Assembly (NCBI GenBank): GCA_012519695.1
Contig: JAAYPT010000089.1
Coordinates: 1-62,586, forward strand
Direction: 5' to 3'
From: Clostridiales bacterium
GTDB lineage: Bacteria > Bacillota > Clostridia > Lachnospirales > Lachnospiraceae
Length of the DNA: 62,586 nt
Part shown: positions 8,571 through 17,883 of the stretch, in pieces
Position numbering within the stretch: position 1 is the first letter of the stretch
How the letters are laid out: every line of letters begins with the position of its first letter
Notes under the pieces: generated by a model
Seen by the model: only the letters and a program-made list of their open reading frames with translations
Database searches by the model: none
What the model was told of the DNA's origin: nothing
Translations under genes and position numbers: made by a program

Positions 8571-9335
8571 ATGATAAAACAACCAACACCTAAAATTAAC
8601 ATTAGCGGGCTGGATTTATATTATGGAGATTTCCATGCGTTAAGGAATGTAAATCTTCCGATTTTATCCAACGAAATTACCGCTTTTATTGGACCTTCCG
8701 GATGTGGAAAGTCAACCTTATTAAAATCCTTAAATCGTATGAATGATTTAGTAGAGGGATGTAAAATTACAGGAGAAATAACCTTAGATGGTACCGATAT
8801 TTATCACAATATAGACACCAATGAACTGCGTAAACGTGTGGGAATGGTATTCCAGAAGCCAAATCCATTTCCAATGAGCGTTTATGACAATATTGCCTAT
8901 GGTCCTCGTACTCATGGAATCCGCAATAGAGCTCAGTTAGATGAAATTGTGGAAAAATCACTGAGAGATGCGGCAATCTGGGATGAAGTGAAGGATCGTT
9001 TGAAAAAGAGTGCACTGGGACTTTCCGGTGGACAACAGCAGAGAATTTGTATTGCCCGTGCCCTTGCGGTAAATCCGGAAGTAATCTTAATGGATGAACC
9101 GACTTCTGCCTTAGACCCGATTTCTACCTCTAAGATAGAAGATTTGGTCATAGAATTAAAGAAAGACTATACAATTGTAATGGTAACACATAATATGCAG
9201 CAGGCAACTCGTGTTTCTGACAAAACCGTATTTTTCCTTTTAGGTGAAATTGTAGAATATGGTGAAACAGAAAAAATGTTCTCTGTTCCACAGGATAAGA
9301 GAACCGAAGACTATATTACAGGAAGGTTTGGTTAA
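8571..9335 (+). CDS. pstB: Phosphate ABC transporter ATPase PstB
   Basis: This 254-residue ABC ATPase drives phosphate import through PstCA. Walker A is GPSGCGKST (residues 41-49), followed by SLNRMNDLV typical of PstB. The Q-loop is [24 protein letters not shown], the signature is LSGGQQQR, and Walker B is [13 protein letters not shown]. The switch histidine is in MVTHNMQQA. Length and motif order are standard for PstB. It ends two bases before phoU. Confidence 0.97.
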   Translation: MIKQPTPKINISGLDLYYGDFHALRNVNLPILSNEITAFIGPSGCGKSTLLKSLNRMNDLVEGCKITGEITLDGTDIYHNIDTNELRKRVGMVFQKPNPFPMSVYDNIAYGPRTHGIRNRAQLDEIVEKSLRDAAIWDEVKDRLKKSALGLSGGQQQRICIARALAVNPEVILMDEPTSALDPISTSKIEDLVIELKKDYTIVMVTHNMQQATRVSDKTVFFLLGEIVEYGETEKMFSVPQDKRTEDYITGRFG

Positions 9336-9337
9336 TT

Positions 9338-10006
9338 ATGAGAAATCGCTTTGACAGACAATTAGAACAACTGAATAATGAGTTAATTGAAATGGGAAAT
9401 TTGATTGAGCAGGCAATTCAAATGTCTGTAAATGCGCTGATTCGCAAAGATGTAGAGGCGGCAAAAAATACCGTTGCGTTTGATCAGGAAATTGACCGAC
9501 AGGAAAGAGATATTGAATCCTTGTGTATGAAACTTTTGTTACAGCAACAGCCGGTTGCAAAGGATTTGCGTTTGATTTCTGCGGCGTTGAAAATGATTAC
9601 AGATATGGAGCGTATCGGAGATCAGGCATCTGATATTTCTGAGATTACCATTGCCCTGGCGAACGAACCATACATAAAGGATTTAACTTTGATTCCACAA
9701 ATGGCAATGGAAACCACAATTATGGTGACACATAGTGTAGAAGCATTTGTACAAAAGGATTTGAAGCTGGCACAGTCAGTAATTGATAACGATGACACCG
9801 TAGACGACTTGTTCAGTGAAATTAAAGAAACGTTAATTGCTTTGATTCGTACCAATGCAGAACATAGTGAGCAGGCAACAGATTTGCTTATGGTAGCAAA
9901 ATATTTTGAACGTATCGGAGATCATGCAACCAATATTGCAGAATGGGTAATTTATTCCATTACCGGACATCACGATTCTATTCCGGTAGATAACAAAGAA
10001 GAATAG
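9338..10006 (+). CDS. phoU: Phosphate signalling protein PhoU
   Basis: This 222-residue all-helical protein has two PhoU repeats. Each carries the metal-binding E/DxxxD pattern: MERIGDQASDISE in the first and FERIGDHATNIAEWVIY in the second. PhoU links the Pst transporter to the PhoR kinase and represses the Pho response when phosphate is sufficient. It is the last gene of the operon, begins two bases after pstB and is followed by the hairpin at 10019-10057. No phoPR pair is in the window. Confidence 0.96.
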   Translation: MRNRFDRQLEQLNNELIEMGNLIEQAIQMSVNALIRKDVEAAKNTVAFDQEIDRQERDIESLCMKLLLQQQPVAKDLRLISAALKMITDMERIGDQASDISEITIALANEPYIKDLTLIPQMAMETTIMVTHSVEAFVQKDLKLAQSVIDNDDTVDDLFSEIKETLIALIRTNAEHSEQATDLLMVAKYFERIGDHATNIAEWVIYSITGHHDSIPVDNKEE

Positions 10007-10295
10007 CAAAAGGAAAAAGAGACTGGCGGGAGAAATATTTCTCCCGGATCCAGTCTCTAATTGGATTAACTTCTTTTGCTTTTTTCATAATATCAGCAGC
10101 ATGATAAACGAGATAGTCGCTTAACTGCTGCAATTCCTCCGGAGAAAATCCAGAGGATTTTTCAATTGTACCACCGGGGAGAATTCCCTCGGCAAAGTCT
10201 TTTTCGCCACGTTCAAAGGATACCCGGACGGTTTTCTCACCTTTATGCATGAAAAGTCCGGAGTAGGTCATGCGAAGTTCTTCAGAACGATTCAT
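9978..10295 (-). CDS. Small conserved-looking hypothetical protein; terminator lies inside its frame
   Basis: This 105-residue frame starts at ATG 10295, chosen over 10322 because GGAGG lies just before it. The N-terminal part (MNRSEELRMTYSGLFMHKGEK, then VRVSFERGEKDFAEGILPGG and a helix LQQLSDYLVYHAADIMKKAKEV) looks like a compact real protein. The last 25 codons run through the strong hairpin at 10019-10057 with its T-tract, and the stop lies 28 bases inside the end of phoU. The transcript would therefore end before the stop codon. Either the original stop was lost or the mRNA is naturally non-stop. Function unknown. Confidence 0.55.
   Translation of the reverse strand: MNRSEELRMTYSGLFMHKGEKTVRVSFERGEKDFAEGILPGGTIEKSSGFSPEELQQLSDYLVYHAADIMKKAKEVNPIRDWIREKYFSRQSLFPFAILLCYLPE
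10014..10057 (-). terminator. Strong intrinsic terminator between phoU and the 10.0-kb gene
   Basis: GAGACTGG/CCAGTCTC flank a perfect CGGGAGAAAT/ATTTCTCCCG stem, with a 3-nt bulge. On the reverse strand it is followed by TTTTTCCTTTT, so it terminates best in that direction. On the forward strand it may serve the pst operon weakly. Confidence 0.85.
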
Positions 10296-10380
10296 CTTAT
10301 TTCCTCCATTGATAATAAACAAGTTGAAAATAGAAACTATATTTATTATACAACAAAAAAAGAAAAAAATACGGTGAAAA

Positions 10381-10626
10381 TTAATCCTGACGCATTAAAT
10401 ATAATAAAGATCCCCAGAAACCAAAGATAACTGTTATCCATCCACAGAAAATAACTACAAAAGTGGTAGGAGTGGTTGCCGGTAAATGAATCATGTCTTT
10501 TAGTAAAAATCCTACAATAAGAGAAGGAACAAATACTGCCAAAGTACGAAGAACCACATACATTGTAGTGGCAGATGCAAAACCATTGGATTCAAAGTGT
10601 TGAGATAGTTTATATAATTGTTTCAT
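10381..10626 (-). CDS. Small two-helix membrane protein, unknown
   Basis: This 81-residue protein has two predicted membrane segments, about residues 22-42 (VVLRTLAVFVPSLIVGFLL) and 54-76 (TFVVIFCGWITVIFGFWGSLLYL), with a short polar link. AAAGGAGGG before ATG 10626 supports it as a real gene. It is on the opposite strand to both flanking operons. Not recognised further. Confidence 0.6.
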   Translation of the reverse strand: MKQLYKLSQHFESNGFASATTMYVVLRTLAVFVPSLIVGFLLKDMIHLPATTPTTFVVIFCGWITVIFGFWGSLLYLMRQD

Positions 10627-10756
10627 AATAGTACCCTCCTTTTATAATATGAGGATAACAGAAGAAAGTAAAATGTAGTTCTAAGTATAAGTAAAGTGTG
10701 TGTAAAATTCTGGTAAACCATTTTGGGACAAAGAGTTGAGATAAAAAGGTTTTTTC

Positions 10757-10785
10757 TTGCTCACAAAACACGAAAGTTATATAAT
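10757..10785 (+). promoter_or_regulatory. Promoter of the patatin-like gene
   Basis: TTGCTC at 10757-10762 and TATAAT at 10780-10785 are separated by 17 bp, a sigma-A type promoter 44 bp before the chosen start codon. Confidence 0.6.
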
Positions 10786-10828
10786 AAAAAATATATGGAG
10801 AAAAATAAGAGAGAAGGCAGGAATAGAA

Positions 10829-11677
10829 ATGAAACTAGGAATTACAATGGAAGGCGGTGCCAGCAGAACCGTATTTAGCTGTGGCGTTACAGATGCATTT
10901 TTAGAGGAAGGAATTATGCCGGATTACTTTATCGGAGTTTCGGCAGGAATCGCCTATGGCGTATCTTATTTATCCAAGCAAAAAGGAAGAAATCTGGAAT
11001 TGGCTACAAAATATATGCCGGACAAGCGTTATATGGGCGTAAAGCATTTATTGAAAAAAAGGAATTTTTATAATCTGGACTTTGCTTTTGGCGAGGTGCC
11101 GAATAAATTGTTGCCCTTTGATATGGATGCATTTGAAGCATATCCGGGAAAAGTAGTGGCAGGTGTGACAAATATTCATACCGGGAAGGCAGAATATATT
11201 GAAGTACCAAGAAGAGATGACAAGTATGAGGTAATTGTGGCAAGCTGTGCATTACCAATCTTATTTCAACCGGTAAAAGTAGGAAAGCATTATTATCTGG
11301 ACGGTGGGTTAGCAGACTCCATTCCTTATAAACAGGCAATCAAAGAGGGATGTGACAAGAACATTGTAATTCTTACCAGAGAACGAGGCTATGTAAAGAA
11401 GCAGGAACGTGCGGGAATTATTTCACAGAAATTATATAAAAAGTATCCGAAAATTGTAGAAGATTTAGAGAAAAGACCGGAACGTTATAATGTTTGTATA
11501 AAAGAGCTGTTTGAAAAGGAAGAGGCAGGAGAAGTCTTTGTAATAGCACCGGAAACTACTTACGGTATTGGACGTACAGAATCAGATCCGGAAAAACTTA
11601 CAAAATTGTATGAAGAAGGCTATCGCCAGACAAAGGAATTGATGCCGGCATTGAAAAAATATCTTGGCATGGAATAG
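10829..11677 (+). CDS. Patatin-like phospholipase (RssA/YjjU type)
   Basis: This 282-residue cytoplasmic hydrolase has the patatin Ser-Asp dyad. The nucleophile serine is in GVSAG (G-x-S-x-G), the aspartate in the DGG of YYLDGGLADSIP. The N-terminal oxyanion loop is EGGASRTVFSCGV, a variant of the usual GGG-x-R-G. ATG 10829 is preferred because the protein then begins at the family start MKLGITMEGG and a promoter lies 44 bp upstream. Likely acyl-lipid hydrolase with unknown substrate. It is followed by sbcD after 25 bp, possibly in one transcript. Confidence 0.85.
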   Translation: MKLGITMEGGASRTVFSCGVTDAFLEEGIMPDYFIGVSAGIAYGVSYLSKQKGRNLELATKYMPDKRYMGVKHLLKKRNFYNLDFAFGEVPNKLLPFDMDAFEAYPGKVVAGVTNIHTGKAEYIEVPRRDDKYEVIVASCALPILFQPVKVGKHYYLDGGLADSIPYKQAIKEGCDKNIVILTRERGYVKKQERAGIISQKLYKKYPKIVEDLEKRPERYNVCIKELFEKEEAGEVFVIAPETTYGIGRTESDPEKLTKLYEEGYRQTKELMPALKKYLGME

Positions 11678-11702
11678 GTTTGTAAAATAAAGGAGAGCAG
11701 AT

Positions 11703-12869
11703 TTGAAAATCTTTCATTTATCAGATTTACACATAGGAAAGCAACTACATTATTATAGTCTTAAGGAGAATCAACAGGCAGTATTGCATCAGATTGTGGA
11801 ACGGGCACAGGAATATGCTCCGGATGTAATTTTGATTTGCGGAGACATTTTCGATAAATCCGTACCATCGGGAGAGGCATATACACTGTTTGATGATTTT
11901 TTAAATGAGCTTTCTGAAAAATTGCCGGAAACACCGGTATTAATCATTGCAGGCAATCACGATAATGCACAACGACTGAATTATGCCAGCAGTTTTTTAG
12001 AGAAACATCATATCTATGTGTCAGTTCTTCCACCACAGCAGCCGGGGGAACATTTAAAGAAAATACAGTTACAGGATAAATGGGGAACAGTGAATTTTTA
12101 TCTGCTTCCCTTTTTAAAACCGGGATATGTGAGACATCTTTTTGAAGAAGGTGTTGTAACGGATTATGAAAGTGCAGTGCGTGAGGTATTGGCAAGAGAA
12201 AATATTGATTACCAGGAGCGAAATGTCTTACTGTCCCATCAGTTTTATACCAATGGCGGAAAAGCACCGGAGCTTTGCGAGTCTGAAAATACAGTGCTTT
12301 CCGTGGGAGGACTGGATAATGTGGATGTGTCTGTCATAGAACAGTTTGACTATGCGGCACTTGGACATATTCATGGAGCACAAATGGTCAAAAAGCCATC
12401 CATTCGTTATTGTGGCACACCGTTAAAATACTCCGTCAGTGAGGAACATCATAAAAAGTCCATTACTATGGTAACACTGGAAGAAAAAGGAGCAGAACCA
12501 ATTATTGATACCATTCCGCTTGTACCAATACAGGAAGTGCGAAGAGAAAAGGGAATGTTAAAAGAGATATTAGCGCGGGCAACGAAGGAAAACTGTCATG
12601 ACTTTATCAGTGTGACAATGACAGATGAAAAAGAGCCATATAATCCGAAAGAACAGTTAGAAGAAGTGTATGATTTTATTTTGGAACTTCGCATTGAAAA
12701 CAGCAGAACCAAAAGTCTGATAGAAGAAAAAGAAGGATTAGATATGCAACTGCAACCAATGGAGATTTTCCGTTCTTTTTATGAAGAAATGAATCAGCAG
12801 ACGCTGAGTGAAACAGAGGAAAAGATTGTGGCAGATATTATCAATCAATGCAGGGAGGATGAAGCATGA
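11703..12869 (+). CDS. sbcD: Exonuclease SbcCD subunit D
   Basis: This 388-residue metallophosphatase is the nuclease subunit of SbcCD, which opens hairpins and processes DNA ends. Metal-binding motifs are in order: LSDLHIGK (D/H), ICGDIFDKS, GNHD, LSHQF and ALGHIHGAQ. The start is TTG 11703, with AAGGAGAG correctly spaced and the family beginning MKIFHLSD. Its end overlaps sbcC by four bases (ATGA), indicating coupled translation. Confidence 0.95.
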   Translation: MKIFHLSDLHIGKQLHYYSLKENQQAVLHQIVERAQEYAPDVILICGDIFDKSVPSGEAYTLFDDFLNELSEKLPETPVLIIAGNHDNAQRLNYASSFLEKHHIYVSVLPPQQPGEHLKKIQLQDKWGTVNFYLLPFLKPGYVRHLFEEGVVTDYESAVREVLARENIDYQERNVLLSHQFYTNGGKAPELCESENTVLSVGGLDNVDVSVIEQFDYAALGHIHGAQMVKKPSIRYCGTPLKYSVSEEHHKKSITMVTLEEKGAEPIIDTIPLVPIQEVRREKGMLKEILARATKENCHDFISVTMTDEKEPYNPKEQLEEVYDFILELRIENSRTKSLIEEKEGLDMQLQPMEIFRSFYEEMNQQTLSETEEKIVADIINQCREDEA

Positions 12870-15691
12870 AACCGGTAAGACTTACTATGTCGGCATTTGG
12901 TTCCTATGCAGGTGTAGAAACCATAGACTTTGAAAAAGTAAACAATGGAATTTTCTTAATTACAGGAGATACCGGTGCCGGAAAAACAACAGTATTTGAT
13001 GCCATTACTTATGCATTGTTTGACCAGACCAGTGGTGGGCGCAGAGAGGGAGAAATGATGCGCAGCCAGTATGCAGATGGAAATACGCCTACTTATGTAG
13101 AGTTTATTTTTTCTTATCAGGGGAAAATCTATGGCATCCGCCGCAATCCAAACTATAAAAGAACCAGCAAAAGACGAAATAAAGAGGGAGAATTAACCCT
13201 TACCAATGAGGCAGCAGCAGTAGAGCTTACTATGCCTGACGGTCAGGTGTTTCCCGGAAAGATTCGTGATATTAATGAAAAAATTATAGAGATTATCGGA
13301 GTGGATGCAGGACAGTTTACCCAGATTTGTATGATAGCACAAGGGGAATTTATGAAGTTGTTACATGCCCCATCCAAGGAACGAAAAGAAATCTTTGAAC
13401 GTGTTTTTGATACGCGAATTTATCGTTTTATCCAGCAAAAACTGAAGGAGCAGGCAAAACAGGTATATGGAAATTTAGAAGATAATCGAAAACTGTGGGC
13501 ACATGAAGTAGAGAGTGTTGCCTGCTTTACCAACAGCAAGTATTTTTCCGCATGGGAAGAATGTAAAGACAAGAAAGAAACCCAGGCAGAGCAAACCATA
13601 GAGATTGTAGGTCAGATGTTAGAAGAAATGAAGGAGCAGCGGGAAAAAGTAGAGGAATTTCTTCAGAAAAAACAAAAATGTGCCACAGACAACAGTATTA
13701 AGAAAAAACAGGCAGTAGATATCAATCATCAGTTGGAACAACTGGTGCAGGAAGAACAGAAAATTGCACAGACAAAACTTCGGATAGAAAATAATAAGGT
13801 AAAATTGCAGAAAATCCTGGAGCAACAGCAGGAACAGGCAAAAGTTTATCAAACGCAGGTGCCAAGTCTGCAAGAACAAATCGCAGGGTGGAGAGCACTT
13901 TTGCCGAAATATGTGGTTTTAAAAGAAAAACAGGAAAAACTCCGTCAGACAGAACAAAGGAAAACAGAGGCAGAAAAGAGACTTGCAGTTTTAGAAAGCG
14001 AATCGCAGAAGAAAAAGCAGGAACTAGAGAAAAATGCAGTGCAAATTCAGCAGTTAGAACAGGCACCGGAAGTATTGTCAGAGCTTCTATTAAAAGAGAG
14101 AGCATTAGCGGAAAAACAGCAAAGCCTGGAAGAAATGAAACAGCGGGCAGAGCGGATAGAAAAGTTACAGAAAGAGTGCGAAAAGCAAAGAGAACAGGTG
14201 CAAAAGCAACTGGAGGATTATCAGGAAAAGAGTAGAGCCTACGAAGAGAAAAATCGCATCTTTATAGAAGAACAGGTGGGAATCATTGCTGAAAAACTTC
14301 AGGAAGGAGAACCATGTCCGGTTTGTGGTTCCTTAGAACATCCCAAGAAGGCTTGTCTTTCCCAAGAAGCAGTTACTCAGCAGGAAGTGGAACAGGCAAA
14401 AAAACAGCGTGAACAGGCAGATAGTTTACTGAATCAGAAAAAAGAGGCTTATCAGGAAAAAAGAGGACAGGCAGAAAAGGAACAGTCTCTATTAGATCAG
14501 GAAGCACAGCGTATTTTTGACAGAAAATTAGAAGCAGAAGAGATACTACAACAGCGTATACAGTGTAAAGAAGAATATGCCAAGGTAAAAAAACAGCGCG
14601 GTGAGGCAGAAGAACAAAAGAAGTCCTGCGAAGCATATAAAAAACAGCAGGAGAGGTTACTAGAGGAGCAGGAAAAATTATCCAAAGAGCGAGAAGATGC
14701 AACACAAAACTGTTTTCAATTACAGGCAGAACAGAAAACGGCAAGTGAAACCTTGCAGAATATAGAGCAGGAACTTCCTTATAAAACAGAACAGGAATTG
14801 CGGGAAAATCTGCGAAAAACAGAACAGAAGAAGACAGAACTGGAGCAGCAAAAAGAAGCATTGGAAAAACAAGTGCAGGAGTTGCAGCAGTCTCAGGCAA
14901 AGGAGCAGGGAACGTTAGTTACATTAGAAGAACAGTTTGCTAAGAGAAAACAGGAGCTTTCCGGAAAAGAAAGAATAGATACGAAAGAATTAGAAGAACA
15001 AGCGCAAAAGCTGGCAATGGATATAAAGCAATTAGAGCAGCAAAAGATTCTTATTGCAGGAAAAGAAAGCTGCAATCAGCAGGCGCAGGAGAATTTGAAA
15101 AAGTTGTATCAAAAGAGAAGTGTTTTGGAAAAGGAATATGAGGTTATCCATGATTTAGACCGTACTGCCAACGGAAATTTGAATCAGCAGGCAAGATTAG
15201 ATTTACAGACCTATGTGCAAAGACGTTACTTTAAATATATAGTAACAGAAGCAAACCGTCGTTTGGTAAAAATGAGCGACAGCCAATTTATATTGCAGTG
15301 CAGGAATATGGAGAATTTGGGAAAACGTGGAGAAGTAGGACTGGATCTGGATGTATATGACTTAGTTACAGATAAGGTAAGAGATGTAAAAACACTGTCA
15401 GGTGGAGAGTCCTTTATGGCAGCATTGTCTATGGCACTTGGAATGGCAGATATTATTCAACGTATGGCAGGAAAAGTACATTTGGATACCATGTTTATTG
15501 ATGAAGGATTTGGTTCACTGGATGAAGAATCCAGAAGTAAGGCAATCGGAATCCTGACAGAATTAGCAGGAAATAGCCGATTGGTAGGGATTATTTCCCA
15601 TGTAACGGAGTTGAAGGAACAGATAGACCGCAAACTGGTAGTAAGCAAAACCGAAAAGGGAAGTAAAGCACAGTGGATTTTGGAAAGTTAA
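12866..15691 (+). CDS. sbcC: Exonuclease SbcCD subunit C (SMC-like ATPase)
   Basis: This 941-residue protein has the Rad50/SbcC plan. The N-terminal ATPase lobe holds Walker A in TGDTGAGKTT. Long Gln/Glu/Lys-rich coiled coils flank a zinc hook CPVC at residues 484-487. The C-terminal lobe holds the signature LSGGESFMAALSMALG and Walker B TMFIDEGFGSLDEES. It works with SbcD as an ATP-driven nuclease on hairpins and double-strand ends. Length is slightly short for the family because of the coiled coil. It is translationally coupled to sbcD. Confidence 0.96.
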   Translation: MKPVRLTMSAFGSYAGVETIDFEKVNNGIFLITGDTGAGKTTVFDAITYALFDQTSGGRREGEMMRSQYADGNTPTYVEFIFSYQGKIYGIRRNPNYKRTSKRRNKEGELTLTNEAAAVELTMPDGQVFPGKIRDINEKIIEIIGVDAGQFTQICMIAQGEFMKLLHAPSKERKEIFERVFDTRIYRFIQQKLKEQAKQVYGNLEDNRKLWAHEVESVACFTNSKYFSAWEECKDKKETQAEQTIEIVGQMLEEMKEQREKVEEFLQKKQKCATDNSIKKKQAVDINHQLEQLVQEEQKIAQTKLRIENNKVKLQKILEQQQEQAKVYQTQVPSLQEQIAGWRALLPKYVVLKEKQEKLRQTEQRKTEAEKRLAVLESESQKKKQELEKNAVQIQQLEQAPEVLSELLLKERALAEKQQSLEEMKQRAERIEKLQKECEKQREQVQKQLEDYQEKSRAYEEKNRIFIEEQVGIIAEKLQEGEPCPVCGSLEHPKKACLSQEAVTQQEVEQAKKQREQADSLLNQKKEAYQEKRGQAEKEQSLLDQEAQRIFDRKLEAEEILQQRIQCKEEYAKVKKQRGEAEEQKKSCEAYKKQQERLLEEQEKLSKEREDATQNCFQLQAEQKTASETLQNIEQELPYKTEQELRENLRKTEQKKTELEQQKEALEKQVQELQQSQAKEQGTLVTLEEQFAKRKQELSGKERIDTKELEEQAQKLAMDIKQLEQQKILIAGKESCNQQAQENLKKLYQKRSVLEKEYEVIHDLDRTANGNLNQQARLDLQTYVQRRYFKYIVTEANRRLVKMSDSQFILQCRNMENLGKRGEVGLDLDVYDLVTDKVRDVKTLSGGESFMAALSMALGMADIIQRMAGKVHLDTMFIDEGFGSLDEESRSKAIGILTELAGNSRLVGIISHVTELKEQIDRKLVVSKTEKGSKAQWILES

Positions 15692-15818
15692 AGAAGATTC
15701 AATACCCAAAACATTTTAATTTATAAGTAATAATGAAAATACTATGCTTACACAATCATTTGAAGAGAAATGCAATAACGGTAAGAGATATTTGAGAAAA
15801 TTCAACAGGAGTAAATAC

Positions 15819-16841
15819 ATGGCTTATAGAAAACAATGTATACTTTGTGCAATCATTAGTTGTCTAATAATGAGTTCGACCTTTATTTCTTTCACCTATT
15901 GTATAGGGAGAAGAATAGCAGCTAAAGATGTACCTTATGGATTATCAGAAAATTATATAAAACTTGTTAGGGAAAGCCTATGTGAAAAGTCAGTGGAAGA
16001 AATTATTGATTTAGAAAATGATACGAATGTAACAATTATTTCGGAATATTCTAATGAAAATTATATTGCGCTGTATGATCCAAGATATTATTTTTATAAT
16101 GAAAATCCGGTGCAATCTATCGGTGAGCGAAGATATTTTTCTAAAAAAGATTATTTAGAACATACCAAGACAGGAGTAGCGGTAGCTTGGTCAGAAAGCC
16201 AACTGTTTGGGGGAAATATACAGCAGATGACACAGAAAGGAATCTGTGAAGAGTGCATTTTCTTAATTGACACATCAAGTAAATTGTATCAATCAGGAAT
16301 CGATTATATAGTAAATATGACATCAGTGGAAAAAATGGGCGAGACAATATATATCGATAGTGACGATACAGAGAAACTACAAAAAATAGAGCATAGGCTT
16401 GTTTCAGAGGGGTATAAAGTAGCAGAAAAAAAACAAAATACATGGATAAAAATAGAAGATATAATACCACAGAGTTTGTATGAAATAGTAGTGTTTGCGG
16501 CAAATGCAGCATTATATCCTATTTATGCATTTACGTGCGGTATGATGTTTTTTTATAACAGAAGAATACTAAAAATAAATAGGTTGTGTGGAGGAACAAG
16601 CTGGAAGATATTTTGCCATCTGTCAGAAAGATATTTTAAAGTAAATATCATAGGTTCAGCTATTATGACACTGGTTTGTTATGGTTTTATGAAAAATGCG
16701 ATTCCCCAATATGTAGGAATATGGAGCACTGTATGTCTTTATTTGGGGCATGTGCTGGTAACCGGATTCTTATTTTGGTTTAGTTATATTTGCAATATGC
16801 AAGTTTTAGAAATAAGGGGGACAAAAGCTTATGTTAAATGA
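15819..16841 (+). CDS. FtsX/MacB-like ABC transporter permease, subunit 1
   Basis: This 340-residue membrane protein has one N-terminal helix (about residues 8-30), a large extracytoplasmic domain of roughly 200 residues and three C-terminal helices. That is the FtsX/MacB-type layout. ATG 15819 has AGGAG upstream; a longer frame from 15744 has no ribosome site but would add a basic leader. It overlaps the next permease by 11 bp and the ATPase follows, so all three form one exporter. There is no nearby two-component system, so the substrate (peptide, lipid or antibiotic) is unknown. Sequence similarity to known permeases is weak. Confidence 0.7.
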   Translation: MAYRKQCILCAIISCLIMSSTFISFTYCIGRRIAAKDVPYGLSENYIKLVRESLCEKSVEEIIDLENDTNVTIISEYSNENYIALYDPRYYFYNENPVQSIGERRYFSKKDYLEHTKTGVAVAWSESQLFGGNIQQMTQKGICEECIFLIDTSSKLYQSGIDYIVNMTSVEKMGETIYIDSDDTEKLQKIEHRLVSEGYKVAEKKQNTWIKIEDIIPQSLYEIVVFAANAALYPIYAFTCGMMFFYNRRILKINRLCGGTSWKIFCHLSERYFKVNIIGSAIMTLVCYGFMKNAIPQYVGIWSTVCLYLGHVLVTGFLFWFSYICNMQVLEIRGTKAYVK

Positions 16842-17883
16842 TATTTGGCTTGGGATAAAAGATATATGGAATGAAAAGTGGCTGGCATTGTGTTACATTT
16901 TATTTTTTTTAAATATGATGTTTATTGTGGTATCTACGACCGATTCGTTATATAGAGAGAAAATGGAAATAGAACAACAAAAAGCTCAGGATTATAAAAA
17001 ATTTGAAACTTATGTAATTGGAATGCAACCGGAACAGCCGGAAGAATTTTTGAAAAATTTGAGTGACATTTATCAAAAAAATGCATTCTCTTATTGTCAT
17101 GTACAGTTGCAGGCAAAGACAATAGGAGCGCTGGATACTTATATTGTATTTGGAGATGTTCCCAAAAAGTTATTTGAGAAAAAGCTTGAGAAAAATGTAT
17201 CCATATTGGTAGGGAGTGGATTGGCTCAGATTCGTGAGATAACGGTAAACGGAAAGAAGTATAAGGTAGATAGTGTAATAAAAGGCGATACAGAGTTTAC
17301 CACCTTGGATAATGCAACAGAGTTTACAGATAATAAAGTTTTTATCATTATTTCGGAGCCCCAAATTTTAGAATGGGTAAGTCCTGAAAATTATGATGTA
17401 ATGTATCAATTGGTAAAAAATACGCAGATTCTTTCCAAAGATAAAGACAGAGAAACACAGTTTTTAAGGAATGTTAATACAGGATTTTTAGATGTGAAGA
17501 AGGAAAAACCAAAAGATACAGAGGAAATTGCGTTTATTTTAAAATTTATAGACCCGTTTTTGGTGATTATATTGCTGAGCTGTATGTTGTGTACCACACT
17601 TATTTTAAACGGAATGATAAAAAAGAGAATTCGAGAATTTTCATTACATTTGATACACGGAGCATTACTGACAGATATTTTTATACGGGTTGTAACTTTT
17701 TTTGTAGTAATATTGTTAATTTCTACCGGTATAGGAATTTTTCTGGGAATTATTCAATTGGAAGAATTATGGTTTTATGCATTATTGGAAACAGGCATTA
17801 TATTAATATTTGCAGGAATACTTACTCCAAAATTAAAAAGGCAAAATTACAGCTTAAACTTAAGAGATGGAGGTGTAATATGA
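16831..17883 (+). CDS. FtsX/MacB-like ABC transporter permease, subunit 2
   Basis: This 350-residue protein has a first helix at about residues 14-35 (LALCYILFFLNMMFIVV), an extracytoplasmic domain, and three C-terminal helices from about residue 235 on (FLVIILLSCMLCTTLILNG and two more). Layout matches its upstream neighbour. GGGGGAC provides the ribosome site. The stop overlaps the ATPase start (ATGA), a sign of stoichiometric production of the exporter parts. Probably forms a heterodimeric channel with the upstream permease. Confidence 0.7.
   Translation: MLNDIWLGIKDIWNEKWLALCYILFFLNMMFIVVSTTDSLYREKMEIEQQKAQDYKKFETYVIGMQPEQPEEFLKNLSDIYQKNAFSYCHVQLQAKTIGALDTYIVFGDVPKKLFEKKLEKNVSILVGSGLAQIREITVNGKKYKVDSVIKGDTEFTTLDNATEFTDNKVFIIISEPQILEWVSPENYDVMYQLVKNTQILSKDKDRETQFLRNVNTGFLDVKKEKPKDTEEIAFILKFIDPFLVIILLSCMLCTTLILNGMIKKRIREFSLHLIHGALLTDIFIRVVTFFVVILLISTGIGIFLGIIQLEELWFYALLETGIILIFAGILTPKLKRQNYSLNLRDGGVI

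Noticed and set aside
13888-14235. Alternative frames inside sbcC
   Set aside because: They are by-products of the biased Gln/Glu/Lys coiled-coil codons of sbcC and lack ribosome sites.
15744-15818. Longer N-terminus for the first FtsX-like permease
   Set aside because: No ribosome site before ATG 15744, whereas AGGAG precedes ATG 15819.
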